From Salinivirgaceae bacterium (GTDB lineage Bacteria; Bacteroidota; Bacteroidia; Bacteroidales; SZUA-534), in contig JAQICC010000099.1 in assembly GCA_027858735.1 (NCBI GenBank), positions 1-35,041 on the forward strand: a stretch of 35,041 nt of DNA, given 5' to 3'. A model generated the notes under the pieces. It was not told the DNA's origin. It saw nothing but the letters and a program-made list of their open reading frames with translations, and did not search any database. The stretch's first letter is position 1; each line of letters starts with the position of its first letter. Below, in pieces: positions 24,564-32,933 of this stretch. Position numbers and translations under genes: made by a program.

Positions 24564-25502
24564 CTAGCACTTCAACAAAGGGTGGTAATCTCCAACCAAG
24601 CCAACCGGATCTACATTTCTAATATCATGAGCTGTTACTATAGAATTCATCGCATCATCAAGTCCAAACCCCTTTCCATCAAGAATTCCTTGATATGTTT
24701 GGGTATGCAAATCAGTAAATCCACCGCTAAATTCCAACTCATTTCCTTCAATTTGAATGGAACGATATGTGCGTTGCCCTTTTTCTTTTATTTCTTGAGG
24801 AAGGTCGTTATGATCAACACTTAAAAACCAGCGCACTCGCGCTCTTTTTAAATGAATAAAACCTGCAGCTTTGTTGTCTGTTCGTACGTGTACAATATTT
24901 TCTTTTACATCACCAAAAATCCAGCTAAGCATATCAAAAAAATGGATGCCAATATTGGTGGCTATTCCACCCGATTTTGACACATCTCCCTTCCAAGAGA
25001 AATGATACCATTTACCTCTACTGGTTAGATAAGTTAAATCAACATCATAAATTTTATTCGGATCACCTTCGTCTATTTTTTTCTTTAATTCAATAATTGA
25101 AGGATGTAACCGTAACTGCAATACATTATAAACACGCTTACCAGTTTCTTTTTCATAATCTTTTAATGCTTCAACATTCCACGGATTCAATACCAAAGGC
25201 TTTTCACAAATAGCATCGGCTCCTTGACGTAATGCGAAACGAATATGAGAATCGTGTAAATAATTTGGAGAACATATACTTACATAGTCAACGGCCTTTC
25301 CTTCTCTATTTAATTTATATATATGTCGATCAAATCGCTCAAATTCAGTAAAAAAGTCCGCTTCAGGAAAATAACTATCAATTATACCCACACTATCGAA
25401 CGGATCAAGAGCGGCTACTAAATTATTATTTGTTTCTTGTATCGCTTTTAAATGTCGAACAGCAATATAACCTGCTGCTCCTATTAATCCAAAATTATTC
25501 AT
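24564..25502 (-). CDS. wbpB: Gfo/Idh/MocA oxidoreductase, WbpB-like
   Basis: A 312-residue dehydrogenase like WbpB, which oxidises C3 of UDP-GlcNAcA so that WbpE can aminate it. GLIGAAGYIAVRHLKAI binds NAD. CEKPLVLNPWNVEAL has the catalytic EKP Lys, and GGIATNIGIHFFDMLSW is a WbpB hallmark with the active-site His. The length matches WbpB (about 316). It follows the wbpD-like gene after 44 bases, in the gene order wbpE, wbpD, wbpB. Confidence in the family is high; the exact hexuronic acid isomer is not readable. Confidence 0.9.
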   Translation of the reverse strand: MNNFGLIGAAGYIAVRHLKAIQETNNNLVAALDPFDSVGIIDSYFPEADFFTEFERFDRHIYKLNREGKAVDYVSICSPNYLHDSHIRFALRQGADAICEKPLVLNPWNVEALKDYEKETGKRVYNVLQLRLHPSIIELKKKIDEGDPNKIYDVDLTYLTSRGKWYHFSWKGDVSKSGGIATNIGIHFFDMLSWIFGDVKENIVHVRTDNKAAGFIHLKRARVRWFLSVDHNDLPQEIKEKGQRTYRSIQIEGNELEFSGGFTDLHTQTYQGILDGKGFGLDDAMNSIVTAHDIRNVDPVGLVGDYHPLLKC

Positions 25503-25546
25503 GTATTGTAATTAAAATGTGGGCGAATTTACAAAATGAGTATTAC

Positions 25547-26128
25547 TTAAGCAATTTTTATAACCTGATCGTTATCAAGTTTATATTGTTTACTACTTTC
25601 AGGGCAGGTTGCAATAGCATTTGAATCAAATTCCAAACGATGACCATATTCACTTACCCATCCAATTTGTTTCGCAGGGTTACCAACGACCAAAGCAAAA
25701 GCTTTTACGGGTTTCGTAATTACTGAACCTGCACCAATTAAAGCATACTCTCCAATTTCATTTCCACATATCACTGTTGCATTTGCCCCAATTGAAGCGC
25801 CTTTCCTCACCAAGGTCTTCACATATTGTTCTTTTCTAACAAGAGCACTGCGTGGATTAATTATATTGGTAAATACCATTGAAGGACCAAGAAAAACATC
25901 ATCATCACAAACAACACCTGTATAAATAGATACATTGTTTTGGACTTTAACATTTACTCCTAGCCTTACACCCGGAGAAACTACAACATTTTGTCCGATA
26001 TTACATCTATCTCCAATTACACAATGGGGCATAATATGCGAAAAATGCCAAATTTTTACATCTTTGCCTATTGTACAACCCTTATCAATTACTGCTGTCT
26101 CATGAGCAAAAAAGCTATCTTCCTTCAT
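25547..26128 (-). CDS. wbpD: Hexapeptide N-acetyltransferase, WbpD-like
   Basis: A 193-residue left-handed beta-helix acetyltransferase. WbpD acetylates the 3-amino group of UDP-2-acetamido-3-amino-glucuronate. The run KIWHFSHIMPHCVIGDRCNI, then VVSPGVRLGVNVKVQNNVSI and FTNIINPRSAL are typical of the WbpD/WlbB branch. VVGNPAKQIGWVSEYG follows near the C-terminus. It starts 2 bases after the wbpE-like gene ends. An FdtC-type enzyme from dTDP-sugar routes is a possible alternative, but wbpB and wbpE homologues flank it. Confidence 0.9.
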   Translation of the reverse strand: MKEDSFFAHETAVIDKGCTIGKDVKIWHFSHIMPHCVIGDRCNIGQNVVVSPGVRLGVNVKVQNNVSIYTGVVCDDDVFLGPSMVFTNIINPRSALVRKEQYVKTLVRKGASIGANATVICGNEIGEYALIGAGSVITKPVKAFALVVGNPAKQIGWVSEYGHRLEFDSNAIATCPESSKQYKLDNDQVIKIA

Positions 26129-26130
26129 AT

Positions 26131-27261
26131 TTATTGTTTAAAAAAAGAGATTACAGATTCTGCAATATAATTTAACTGTTCTTCATCTAATTCAGTATGC
26201 ATTGGTAATGAAATTACTTCCTCACAAAGCTGCTCAGTTATTGGATATATTTTTAGATCTTCTTTATAATCCTCAAATGCTTTCTGAAGATGCAGTGGAA
26301 TTGGGTAATAAATCATAGCTGGCACACTTTTTTCATCTAGCCACTTTTTTAAAGCATCTCTTTTCCCATTTTTAATCTTTAGGGTATACTGATGAAATAC
26401 ATGATTGGTAAAAGAAGCTGTAACTGGGGTAGCTACTTCATCTAGTTCAGAAAATGCTTTATTATAAAATTGCGCTACTAACTGTCTCGAATTTATATAA
26501 TTATCCAGCAAGGGAAGTTTAATATTTAATATTGCTGCTTGTATGGTATCCAATCTGGAATTTACTCCTATCCTATCATGATAATATCTTTTCTCCATAC
26601 CATGATTTACAATACACGATATTTTTACTGCTAGTGCATCATCGTTAGTAAACAAAGCTCCACCGTCCCCAAAACAACCTAAATTTTTTGACGGAAAGAA
26701 CGAAGTACAACCTACATGACCAATTGTACCAGCTTTTTGAGTTTTACCATCTTCAAATATATAGTCTCCGCCAATGGCTTGTGCATTATCTTCAATAACA
26801 AATAATCCATACTCATTAGCAATCTCCATAACAGCCTCCATATTAGCACATTGACCAAACAGATGAACGGGAACTATAGCTTTGGTATTTGGTGTAATTG
26901 CTTCTTTAATAGCCTTTATATCAATGTTAAAAGTATTAGGATGCACATCAACTAAGACTGGTTTTAATCCCAATAAGGCTATAACTTCAACCGTAGCAAT
27001 AAAGGTAAAATTCGTGGTAATAACCTCATCCCCCGGTTTTAAACCCAATGCCATCATTGCAATTTGCAAAGCATCAGTACCATTAGCACAGGCTATTGTA
27101 TGTTTACATCCAAGATAATTTGAAAGCTTATCTTGAAACTCCTTTACTTTATCGCCTTTTATAAACTGAGTTGAATCAATTACTTCTTGAATTGCCTGAT
27201 CAACCTCTGGCTTTATTTTTTGATATTGACTTTTTAAGTCAACCATTGCTATTGGCCACAT
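26131..27261 (-). CDS. wbpE: DegT/DnrJ aminotransferase, WbpE-like
   Basis: A 376-residue PLP aminotransferase that would place an amino group at C3 of the keto-uronic sugar made by WbpB. FVIEDNAQAIGGDY has the ring Asp and TSFFPSKNLGCFGDGGA the Schiff-base Lys. KGDKVKEFQDKLSNYLGCKH and the YYPIPLHLQKAFEDY segment are typical of WbpE/WlbC. A second Met six codons in (MVDLKSQY) could be the real start, since most relatives begin with a DLKxQY motif. Upstream, 27262-27519 holds no gene but several repeats. Confidence 0.9.
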   Translation of the reverse strand: MWPIAMVDLKSQYQKIKPEVDQAIQEVIDSTQFIKGDKVKEFQDKLSNYLGCKHTIACANGTDALQIAMMALGLKPGDEVITTNFTFIATVEVIALLGLKPVLVDVHPNTFNIDIKAIKEAITPNTKAIVPVHLFGQCANMEAVMEIANEYGLFVIEDNAQAIGGDYIFEDGKTQKAGTIGHVGCTSFFPSKNLGCFGDGGALFTNDDALAVKISCIVNHGMEKRYYHDRIGVNSRLDTIQAAILNIKLPLLDNYINSRQLVAQFYNKAFSELDEVATPVTASFTNHVFHQYTLKIKNGKRDALKKWLDEKSVPAMIYYPIPLHLQKAFEDYKEDLKIYPITEQLCEEVISLPMHTELDEEQLNYIAESVISFFKQ

Positions 27262-27343
27262 ACTAATAATTATTTACTGAGCTAAGGTATTTTTACCAAC
27301 CATATTTTATTTAATCTTTGCCAAAAAACGCCAAATACTTTAC

Positions 27344-27500
27344 CGAAAATTCGGTACAAGGCTATTATTCTCGTTTTGAAAACAGTCATCTCGAATGCTC
27401 GAATGCTCGGGATCGAAAGCCTCCGAAGCAAGTTCAGAGCAGGCTTGTCTTTGACCTTTTCTTACCTGCCTTGTCGGTAAACAGGTTAAAGCTTTACAAT
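27344..27500. repeat. Repeat-rich spacer between the wbpE- and wbpP-like genes
   Basis: This spacer has the palindrome taccgaaaattcggta (about 27341-27356) and a tandem tcgaatgc-tcgaatgc-tcgg stretch near 27391-27410. A gatcgaaagcctccgaagca word follows, and an acctgcc...caggt inverted pair lies at 27465-27486. There is no credible gene. It may be an inactive repeat element or an RNA processing region within the long operon. Confidence 0.5.
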
Positions 27501-27519
27501 AAAAAGAATTTTCTTGCAT

Positions 27520-28509
27520 TTACTTAAGATTTTCCCAATACCAGCTTATTGCCATTTCCAACCCCTCTTTAATATCGAACCTTGGATTATAATCAAGTTT
27601 TTCTCTCGCCTTTTTTATAGATGCCAACGAATGGGGAATATCTCCCATACGTACAGGACCAAATTGCACTGCTACCTTTTTGATTTGAGCATCAAATACT
27701 GAAAGAGACGTTTTTAGAATTTCTATCAAATCATTCAAATTTGTATTTTCACCATATGCAACATTGTAAACGGTATTCAATGCATCTTTATTTACAACAT
27801 TTGCAGCTAATTCATTAGCTTGAATAACATTATCAACATATGTAAAATCGCGTGAAAAACTTCCATCACCATTTATTACAGGTGACTTGTGTTCAATTAA
27901 AAGCTTAACAAATTTTGGAATAACCGCTGCGTAAGCGCCGTCAGGATCTTGCCTCTTGCCAAATACATTAAAGTACCTTAATCCAATAATTTCCATATCA
28001 TATAATTTACCAAATACGTCGGCGTATAGTTCATTCACATATTTAGTAATAGCATAAGGAGACAAAGGCTTTCCTATATTCTCCTCTAATTTTGGTAAGG
28101 TATAATTATCTCCATAAGTTGATGAGCTTGCAGCATAAACAAAGCGTTTTACTTGTGCATCGCGGGCTGCCGTCAATACATTTAAAAATCCATTGATGTT
28201 AATTTCATTTGTTGTAATCGGATCGTTAATAGATCGAGGTACAGAACCCAAAGCTGCCTGATGGAGTACAATATCAACACCATCAACAGCCTTTTGGCAT
28301 GTTTCAATGTTTCTAATATCACCTTCAATTAATGTAAAAGAGGGATTCGATTTGAATCCCTCAATATTTTCTTTTTTCCCGGTAAGAAAATTATCCAAGC
28401 AAATAATTTGATTGTTTTGCTTTAACAACTTTTCAATAAGGTTTGAGCCAATAAAACCGGCTCCACCTGTTACCAGAACTTTTTTATTTTCAATAAGGCT
28501 TTTGCTCAC
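27520..28509 (-). CDS. wbpP: UDP-N-acetylglucosamine 4-epimerase, WbpP-like
   Basis: A 329-residue extended SDR of the WbpP/TviC branch, which interconverts UDP-GlcNAc and UDP-GalNAc and their uronic acids. [19 protein letters not shown] binds NAD. LHQAALGSVPRSINDPITTN is a hallmark of the branch, and YAASSSTYGD with SPYAITKYVNE provides Ser, Tyr152 and Lys156. The only start near the conserved N-terminus is GTG (28507-28509), which overlaps the TAG stop of rny by one base. A sugar gene is thus translationally coupled to the ribonuclease Y gene and forms the entrance to the whole polysaccharide locus. Confidence 0.92.
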   Translation of the reverse strand: MSKSLIENKKVLVTGGAGFIGSNLIEKLLKQNNQIICLDNFLTGKKENIEGFKSNPSFTLIEGDIRNIETCQKAVDGVDIVLHQAALGSVPRSINDPITTNEININGFLNVLTAARDAQVKRFVYAASSSTYGDNYTLPKLEENIGKPLSPYAITKYVNELYADVFGKLYDMEIIGLRYFNVFGKRQDPDGAYAAVIPKFVKLLIEHKSPVINGDGSFSRDFTYVDNVIQANELAANVVNKDALNTVYNVAYGENTNLNDLIEILKTSLSVFDAQIKKVAVQFGPVRMGDIPHSLASIKKAREKLDYNPRFDIKEGLEMAISWYWENLK

Positions 28510-30047
28510 TATTTTGCGTAATTAATGGCTCTTGTTTCTCTAATTACCGTAATTTTAATTTGACCAGGATAGGTCATGTCATCTTGTATTTTTTTGGAAA
28601 TCTCATAAGACAATGTTTCTGCATCATTATCCGTAACTTTTTCACTTCCTACAATTACTCTAAGCTCACGACCTGCTTGAATTGCATACGTTTTTAAAAC
28701 TCCCGGATAAGAAAGCGCTAACTCTTCTAAATCTTTCAAACGCTTAATATACGATTCAACCACCTCGCGACGTGCACCAGGACGTGCTCCTGAAATAGCA
28801 TCACAAACCTGAATAATTGGAGCTATAAGCGTATTCATTTCTACCTCATCATGATGAGCGCCGATAGCATTACAAATATCTGGTTTCTCTTTATATTTTT
28901 CAGCTAGCTTCATACCTAAAATAGCATGTGGCAATTCTGGTTCATCATCAGGTACTTTACCAATATCATGCAACAGACCGGCACGCTTTGCCAGTTTAGG
29001 ATTTAATCCAAGCTCTGAAGCCATTGTAGCTGCAAGGTTGGCAACTTCTCGTGAGTGTTGCAGTAAGTTTTGACCGTATGATGATCGGTATTTCATTTTC
29101 CCAACTAAACGTATAAGTTCAGGATGTAAGCCATGAATACCTAGATCAATCGCTGTACGTTTACCTGTTTCAATGATTTCTTCTTCAACCATTTTTTGGG
29201 TTTTCGCCACAACTTCTTCAATACGCGCTGGGTGAATTCTACCATCGGTAACCAATTGGTGAAGAGCTAAACGAGCAATTTCTCTACGCACGGGATCAAA
29301 ACCTGAAAGAATAATAGCCTCTGGCGTATCATCTACGATAATTTCAATACCTGTTGCAGCCTCAAGAGCTCGAATATTTCTACCCTCACGACCAATAATA
29401 CGACCTTTAATATCATCATTATCAATGTGAAATACGGTAACAGAATTTTCAACAGCATATTCTGAAGCAACTCTTTGAATAGTTTGAATTACTATTCTTT
29501 TGGCTTCTTTATTGGCAGTCATTTTAGCCTCGTCCATTATTTCGTTAATGAACGACATTGCTTCGGTTCTTGATTCGGCCTTTAACGACTCCATCAATTG
29601 ATTTTTTGCATCTTCAACAGAAAGACCAGAAATAGCAACCAATTGTTCAGCCTGCTGTTTTCTAAACTTCTCTAACTCTTCGCTTTTTTTATCAACTAAA
29701 ACAATCTGATTATTTAAGTTCTCCTTAATTGCATCAACTTCTTTTAATTTACGAATATGTTCTTCAATCTTTTGAGAAATACCGGCTTCTTTTTGCTTTA
29801 ATTTATTTTCGGTTTGAGCAATTCTATTGTTTTTCTCATTTATAAAAATCTCATGTTCCGATTTAAGTTGAAGAAATTTCTCTTTTGCCTGAAGGATCTT
29901 ATCCTTCTTAATCATTTCAGCTTCGGTTTCAGCATCCTGAATTATTTTAGCACTTTTCCTTCCTTGCCCAATTTTCAAGCCAATAAAGGTTAAAATGCCA
30001 CCTGCAACTACTGAAATAATGGCAATTACAATTTGTGTTATATCCAT
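28509..30047 (-). CDS. rny: Ribonuclease Y
   Basis: A 512-residue membrane-anchored endoribonuclease that starts mRNA decay. An N-terminal membrane helix ([19 protein letters not shown], residues 3-21) is followed by a long coiled coil (about 30-190). Then come a KH RNA-binding domain with [19 protein letters not shown] and an HD domain with [26 protein letters not shown] and GAHHDEVE. The length and order are those of intact Rny. It lies downstream of the 6S RNA and zapA, an arrangement common in Bacteroidota. Its stop overlaps the start of wbpP. Confidence 0.96.
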   Translation of the reverse strand: MDITQIVIAIISVVAGGILTFIGLKIGQGRKSAKIIQDAETEAEMIKKDKILQAKEKFLQLKSEHEIFINEKNNRIAQTENKLKQKEAGISQKIEEHIRKLKEVDAIKENLNNQIVLVDKKSEELEKFRKQQAEQLVAISGLSVEDAKNQLMESLKAESRTEAMSFINEIMDEAKMTANKEAKRIVIQTIQRVASEYAVENSVTVFHIDNDDIKGRIIGREGRNIRALEAATGIEIIVDDTPEAIILSGFDPVRREIARLALHQLVTDGRIHPARIEEVVAKTQKMVEEEIIETGKRTAIDLGIHGLHPELIRLVGKMKYRSSYGQNLLQHSREVANLAATMASELGLNPKLAKRAGLLHDIGKVPDDEPELPHAILGMKLAEKYKEKPDICNAIGAHHDEVEMNTLIAPIIQVCDAISGARPGARREVVESYIKRLKDLEELALSYPGVLKTYAIQAGRELRVIVGSEKVTDNDAETLSYEISKKIQDDMTYPGQIKITVIRETRAINYAK

Positions 30048-30071
30048 ATTTTGTTTTAAGTATATAAAAAT

Positions 30072-30275
30072 AAAAAACCCGCACCAATCTTTGTGTTTGA
30101 GAAAACCCCTGCGAACACGGGTGGAGTCTCCAACTCATTTCTTACTTCCACTGTTCCGTTAAAACGGAATTCCGATAAATCGGACTGAGGCCTGTCTTAC
30201 ATGAATTGAGTTTGACTCCAATGTAATTAATGTTGAGTTTTCCAAACTAGCCAAGAATCGGTACGGGCAATGTCT
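30072..30275 (-). ncRNA. ssrS: 6S RNA
   Basis: Between zapA and rny lies a roughly 200-base RNA candidate. 6S RNA binds RNA polymerase holoenzyme by mimicking an open promoter. The evidence is a long terminal stem: minus-strand cccgtaccgattcttg (30252-30267) pairs with caaagattggtgcggg (30078-30093) at 15 of 16 positions counting G-U pairs. These arms enclose about 160 bases that contain further hairpins, such as ttccgttttaacggaa and ccgatttatcgg. A T-rich tract (30064-30077) follows the 3' arm. The position next to zapA matches known 6S loci. The exact ends are estimated, and a covariance-model search would settle the family. Confidence 0.75.
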
Positions 30276-30299
30276 TGCGTGTTTTTATGTAAAGAACGT

Positions 30300-30590
30300 C
30301 TACTCTATTTCCAATATTTCTGCTAATATTTTATCAAATTGTCTGACTTCTTCCAAAACGGGATGAATTTCATGATGTTCTTCAGCTTCAACTAATCTTG
30401 TTACAAACTGAAGTGCAACCATCGCTAAAAAATCCTGTCCATCTTTATTTTCATACAATTTTTGATATTGTGTAACTGTATCATTAATTCTTTTAGCAGC
30501 TTTTCTTATTTTTTCTTCGTCTTTTCTGTCTATTTTAAGAGGATAAAATCTATCAACAATATTTACACGAATAGTTAATTTATCATCCAT
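30300..30590 (-). CDS. zapA: Cell division protein ZapA
   Basis: A 96-residue ZapA, which binds FtsZ filaments and promotes Z-ring formation at mid-cell. The N-terminal LTIRVNIVDRFYPLKIDRKD is the ZapA globular domain. EEKIRKAAKRINDTVTQY and DFLAMVALQFVTRLVE begin the long helix of its coiled-coil tail. The length is typical. It follows the coiled-coil gene at 30602 after 11 bases and precedes the 6S RNA. Confidence 0.92.
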   Translation of the reverse strand: MDDKLTIRVNIVDRFYPLKIDRKDEEKIRKAAKRINDTVTQYQKLYENKDGQDFLAMVALQFVTRLVEAEEHHEIHPVLEEVRQFDKILAEILEIE

Positions 30591-30601
30591 TTAAAAAATC
30601 A

Positions 30602-30889
30602 TTATCGGTTTAACAGAGCAATACAATTATCAATCTCCCGCACAATTCTGTTTATTTTTGTCTTAGCATCTTTCGAATTCTCTCCTGAAGCTATAAACGT
30701 TTTTGCTAAATCGTTTGTTTCCAGCTTATGTTTTAATTCATTTATTTGACTCTCTTTTCCTGATAGTTTTGATTTAAGTTCGTGAATGTCAGTCTTAAAC
30801 TGATTATTCTCGCTCTTTAATTCTTTATAAAGATACACAAACTTTTCAAATTTTTCTTTAAATCCTCCTATCAGTTGCGGTGTTTCCAT
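30602..30889 (-). CDS. Small coiled-coil protein next to zapA (ZapB-like)
   Basis: A 95-residue, almost entirely coiled-coil protein: FEKFVYLYKELKSENNQFKT and ELKSKLSGKESQINELKHKL show heptad spacing. In Bacteroidota a short coiled-coil protein usually precedes zapA and is considered a functional analogue of ZapB, the partner of ZapA at the division ring. There is no enzymatic motif. It is the first gene after the promoter at 30918-30946. Function is inferred from position and from the coiled-coil nature only. Confidence 0.75.
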   Translation of the reverse strand: METPQLIGGFKEKFEKFVYLYKELKSENNQFKTDIHELKSKLSGKESQINELKHKLETNDLAKTFIASGENSKDAKTKINRIVREIDNCIALLNR

Positions 30890-30917
30890 TAAAAAATTGG
30901 CTAAAACATTTAATTTA

Positions 30918-30946
30918 CAAAATTAGTATAGCATCTGAATTATCAA
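30918..30946 (-). promoter_or_regulatory. Promoter of the zapA-6S-rny block
   Basis: On the minus strand TTG, 18 bases, then TAATTTTG fits the Bacteroidota -33/-7 consensus. Transcription would begin about 20 bases before the coiled-coil gene. The 297-base divergent gap (30890-31186) also holds the dnaX promoter; nothing else is seen in it. Confidence 0.65.
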
Positions 30947-31136
30947 AAATTTTTAATGCTTTCTGTGCTTTATTAAAGATAAAATATTTTTTGGACACAT
31001 CGAAATAAACATTTTAAAAAGACAAAAAAAATTCAACAGCACTTTTAACAATCTTAATCATAGACCAATGGCCTACCAATTACTATTTTCAAAATTAAAT
31101 TTATTTATAATTATATACAGATATTAAATTTTGTTA

Positions 31137-31167
31137 TTGCTTGTTTTATAAAAATCATGTAGGTTTG
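31137..31167 (+). promoter_or_regulatory. Promoter of dnaX
   Basis: TTG at 31137-31139, a 20-base spacer, then TAGGTTTG at 31160-31167 match the Bacteroidota promoter pattern. The start point would be about 14 bases ahead of the dnaX ATG. Confidence 0.6.
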
Positions 31168-31186
31168 CCTCAAATAAATTAATTTC

Positions 31187-32299
31187 ATGGATAATTTTAT
31201 TGTTTCTGCAAGAAAGTACCGTCCATCCACTTTTGCTTCAGTAGTGGGGCAAAAATCGATTACCACAACTTTAAAAAATGCGATTGAGAACAATCATATG
31301 GCTCATTCCTATTTATTTTGTGGTCCTCGGGGAGTGGGAAAAACTACATGTGCTCGTATTTTTGCAAAAACAATAAATTGCCAAAATCTGTCAAGCGAAA
31401 CCGAACCTTGCAATAAATGCGAATCGTGCGTCTCTTTTAACAACGACCGATCATACAATATTCATGAGCTTGATGCTGCATCGAACAATACCGTTGACGA
31501 TATTCGTCACTTGATTGATCAGGTTCGAATACCTCCACAGCTAGGAAAATATAGTGTATATATTATTGATGAGGTTCATATGCTTTCAACCTCAGCTTTT
31601 AATGCCTTTCTTAAAACATTAGAAGAGCCTCCTGAACATGCAATTTTCATTTTAGCTACAACAGAGAAGCATAAAATATTACCAACAATATTATCGCGCT
31701 GCCAAATTTTTAATTTTAGTAGAATTACGGTCGAAGATGCATCAAATCATTTATTATATGTTGCAAAAAATGAAAAAATTAATGTAGAACCTGAAGCTTT
31801 AAATGTAATTGCGCAAAAAGCGGATGGTGCTATGCGAGATGCCTTATCTATTTTCGATCAGATTGTAAGTTTTTCGGGAAATGAAATAACCTACGATAAA
31901 ACTATTGCCAATTTAAATGTATTGGATTACGACTACTTTTTTAAGCTAACTGATTCATTTTTAGCGGAAGATATCGCAATAGCTTTAACTTTATTCGATG
32001 AGATTTTAGACAAAGGCTTTGATGGATTACACTTTCTATCGGGTTTAAACATGCATTTTAGAGATGTGTTGGTTGCTAAAGACGAAAAAACAGTTCAGTT
32101 ACTTGAAGTGGGTGCCAATATAAAACAACAATACATTGAACAAGCAAAAAAATGTACTCCTTGGTTTTTATTCCAGGCTTTGAAAACGGCAAGTGAAGCC
32201 GAATTAAATTATAAAGGAAGCCAAAATAAAAGATTAACAGTTGAATTAGCTTTAATACACTTATGCAATTTGCTTGCTTTAAAAAAAAAAGTGAATTAG
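31187..32299 (+). CDS. dnaX: DNA polymerase III subunit gamma (short dnaX product)
   Basis: The 370-residue zero-frame product of dnaX, the clamp-loader ATPase. GPRGVGKTT (residues 46-54) is Walker A. A zinc module has Cys65, Cys75, Cys78 and Cys81. YIIDEVHMLS is Walker B and ILSRCQIFNF the SRC arginine-finger motif. The third domain follows to about residue 360. The frame then meets a ten-A run (32281-32290) and stops eight bases later with ALKKKVN and TAG. The C-terminal region needed to bind the helicase and polymerase continues in the -1 frame to 32880. This layout equals the gamma/tau split of Escherichia coli and Thermus dnaX. A sequencing error in the A run is the other explanation. 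Confidence 0.93.
   Translation: MDNFIVSARKYRPSTFASVVGQKSITTTLKNAIENNHMAHSYLFCGPRGVGKTTCARIFAKTINCQNLSSETEPCNKCESCVSFNNDRSYNIHELDAASNNTVDDIRHLIDQVRIPPQLGKYSVYIIDEVHMLSTSAFNAFLKTLEEPPEHAIFILATTEKHKILPTILSRCQIFNFSRITVEDASNHLLYVAKNEKINVEPEALNVIAQKADGAMRDALSIFDQIVSFSGNEITYDKTIANLNVLDYDYFFKLTDSFLAEDIAIALTLFDEILDKGFDGLHFLSGLNMHFRDVLVAKDEKTVQLLEVGANIKQQYIEQAKKCTPWFLFQALKTASEAELNYKGSQNKRLTVELALIHLCNLLALKKKVN
32278..32290 (+). other. Candidate frameshift / transcriptional slippage site in dnaX
   Basis: tttaaaaaaaaaa: three T followed by ten A. In the zero frame it is read TTA AAA AAA AAA GTG AAT TAG. Slipping back one base (or one extra A in the mRNA) gives TTT/AAA AAA AAA AGT GAA TTA and opens the tau frame. 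Long A runs act this way in Thermus dnaX by polymerase slippage, and A AAA AAG does so in E. coli by ribosomal shifting. I see no strong downstream hairpin, which favours transcriptional slippage. Confidence 0.7.
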
Positions 32300-32880
32300 A
32301 AGCAAAACAGAAAAAAGAAGAAAAAACCTCTAATGAACCTTCGAAAACTAAATCAAAAACACCAGTAAGTCAAAAGAAAAAGGAAACCCCGGTATATTCT
32401 GAATACCAAAAATCATCCCCTTCATTAAAAAATATTTCAACTAAAAATAATGAGGTTGATAAAAATGATAATCCAAAAGAAACTGAGGCTATTAATGAAA
32501 ATAGACCTTCACAAATTTTTTCGGAGGACGAATTAAAAACAGCTTGGCTTAGATATGCAGAAATAAACAAGGAGAATCTCCCAAGAATGTATCAAGTTTT
32601 TCAAAACCATATTCCAATTAAGATTGATGACAATAAGTTAATGATTCAACTTGATAGCGATAGTCAAAAAAAGGACTTTATTGAAAGGATACATTCTGAT
32701 TTGATGCGCTTTCTTAAAGAAGAATTAAGTAATTATTCCATTGAACTTACAGTTGATTTATTGAAAGAAATTCAAAATGAAAATTTAATATATACTGCTA
32801 CTGATAAATTTAAGTATTTGTCGGAATTGAATCCGGAAATTGAATCTCTAAAGAAAAAATTCAATCTTGATTTTGATTAA
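32290..32880 (+). CDS. dnaX: DnaX tau-specific C-terminal extension (-1 frame)
   Basis: This is the part of dnaX reached only after a -1 shift at the A run. Joined to the first 368 residues it gives a protein of about 564 residues, the normal size for a Bacteroidota DnaX. It begins SELEAKQKKEEKTSNEPSKT, a charged flexible linker (about 70 residues). A folded region follows: FSEDELKTAWLRYAEINKEN and MIQLDSDSQKKDFIERIHSD. It ends with KYLSELNPEIESLKKKFNLD, a typical DnaX C-terminus in this phylum. Translation from the internal ATG at 32263 would give an isolated tail and seems unlikely. Confidence 0.85.
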   Translation, partial: SELEAKQKKEEKTSNEPSKTKSKTPVSQKKKETPVYSEYQKSSPSLKNISTKNNEVDKNDNPKETEAINENRPSQIFSEDELKTAWLRYAEINKENLPRMYQVFQNHIPIKIDDNKLMIQLDSDSQKKDFIERIHSDLMRFLKEELSNYSIELTVDLLKEIQNENLIYTATDKFKYLSELNPEIESLKKKFNLDFD

Positions 32881-32901
32881 ATAATTGTTGAATTTGCTTA
32901 C

Positions 32902-32916
32902 TTTGTGTCACACAAA
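32902..32916. repeat. Small inverted repeat upstream of ferritin
   Basis: tttgtg and cacaaa flank tca, 18 bases before the ferritin ATG. The left arm overlaps a weak -7-like word (TACTTTG). It may be an operator for the ferritin gene or a weak end to the dnaX transcript; the sequence does not decide. Confidence 0.35.
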
Positions 32917-32933
32917 TTTTAAAACGTATTACA

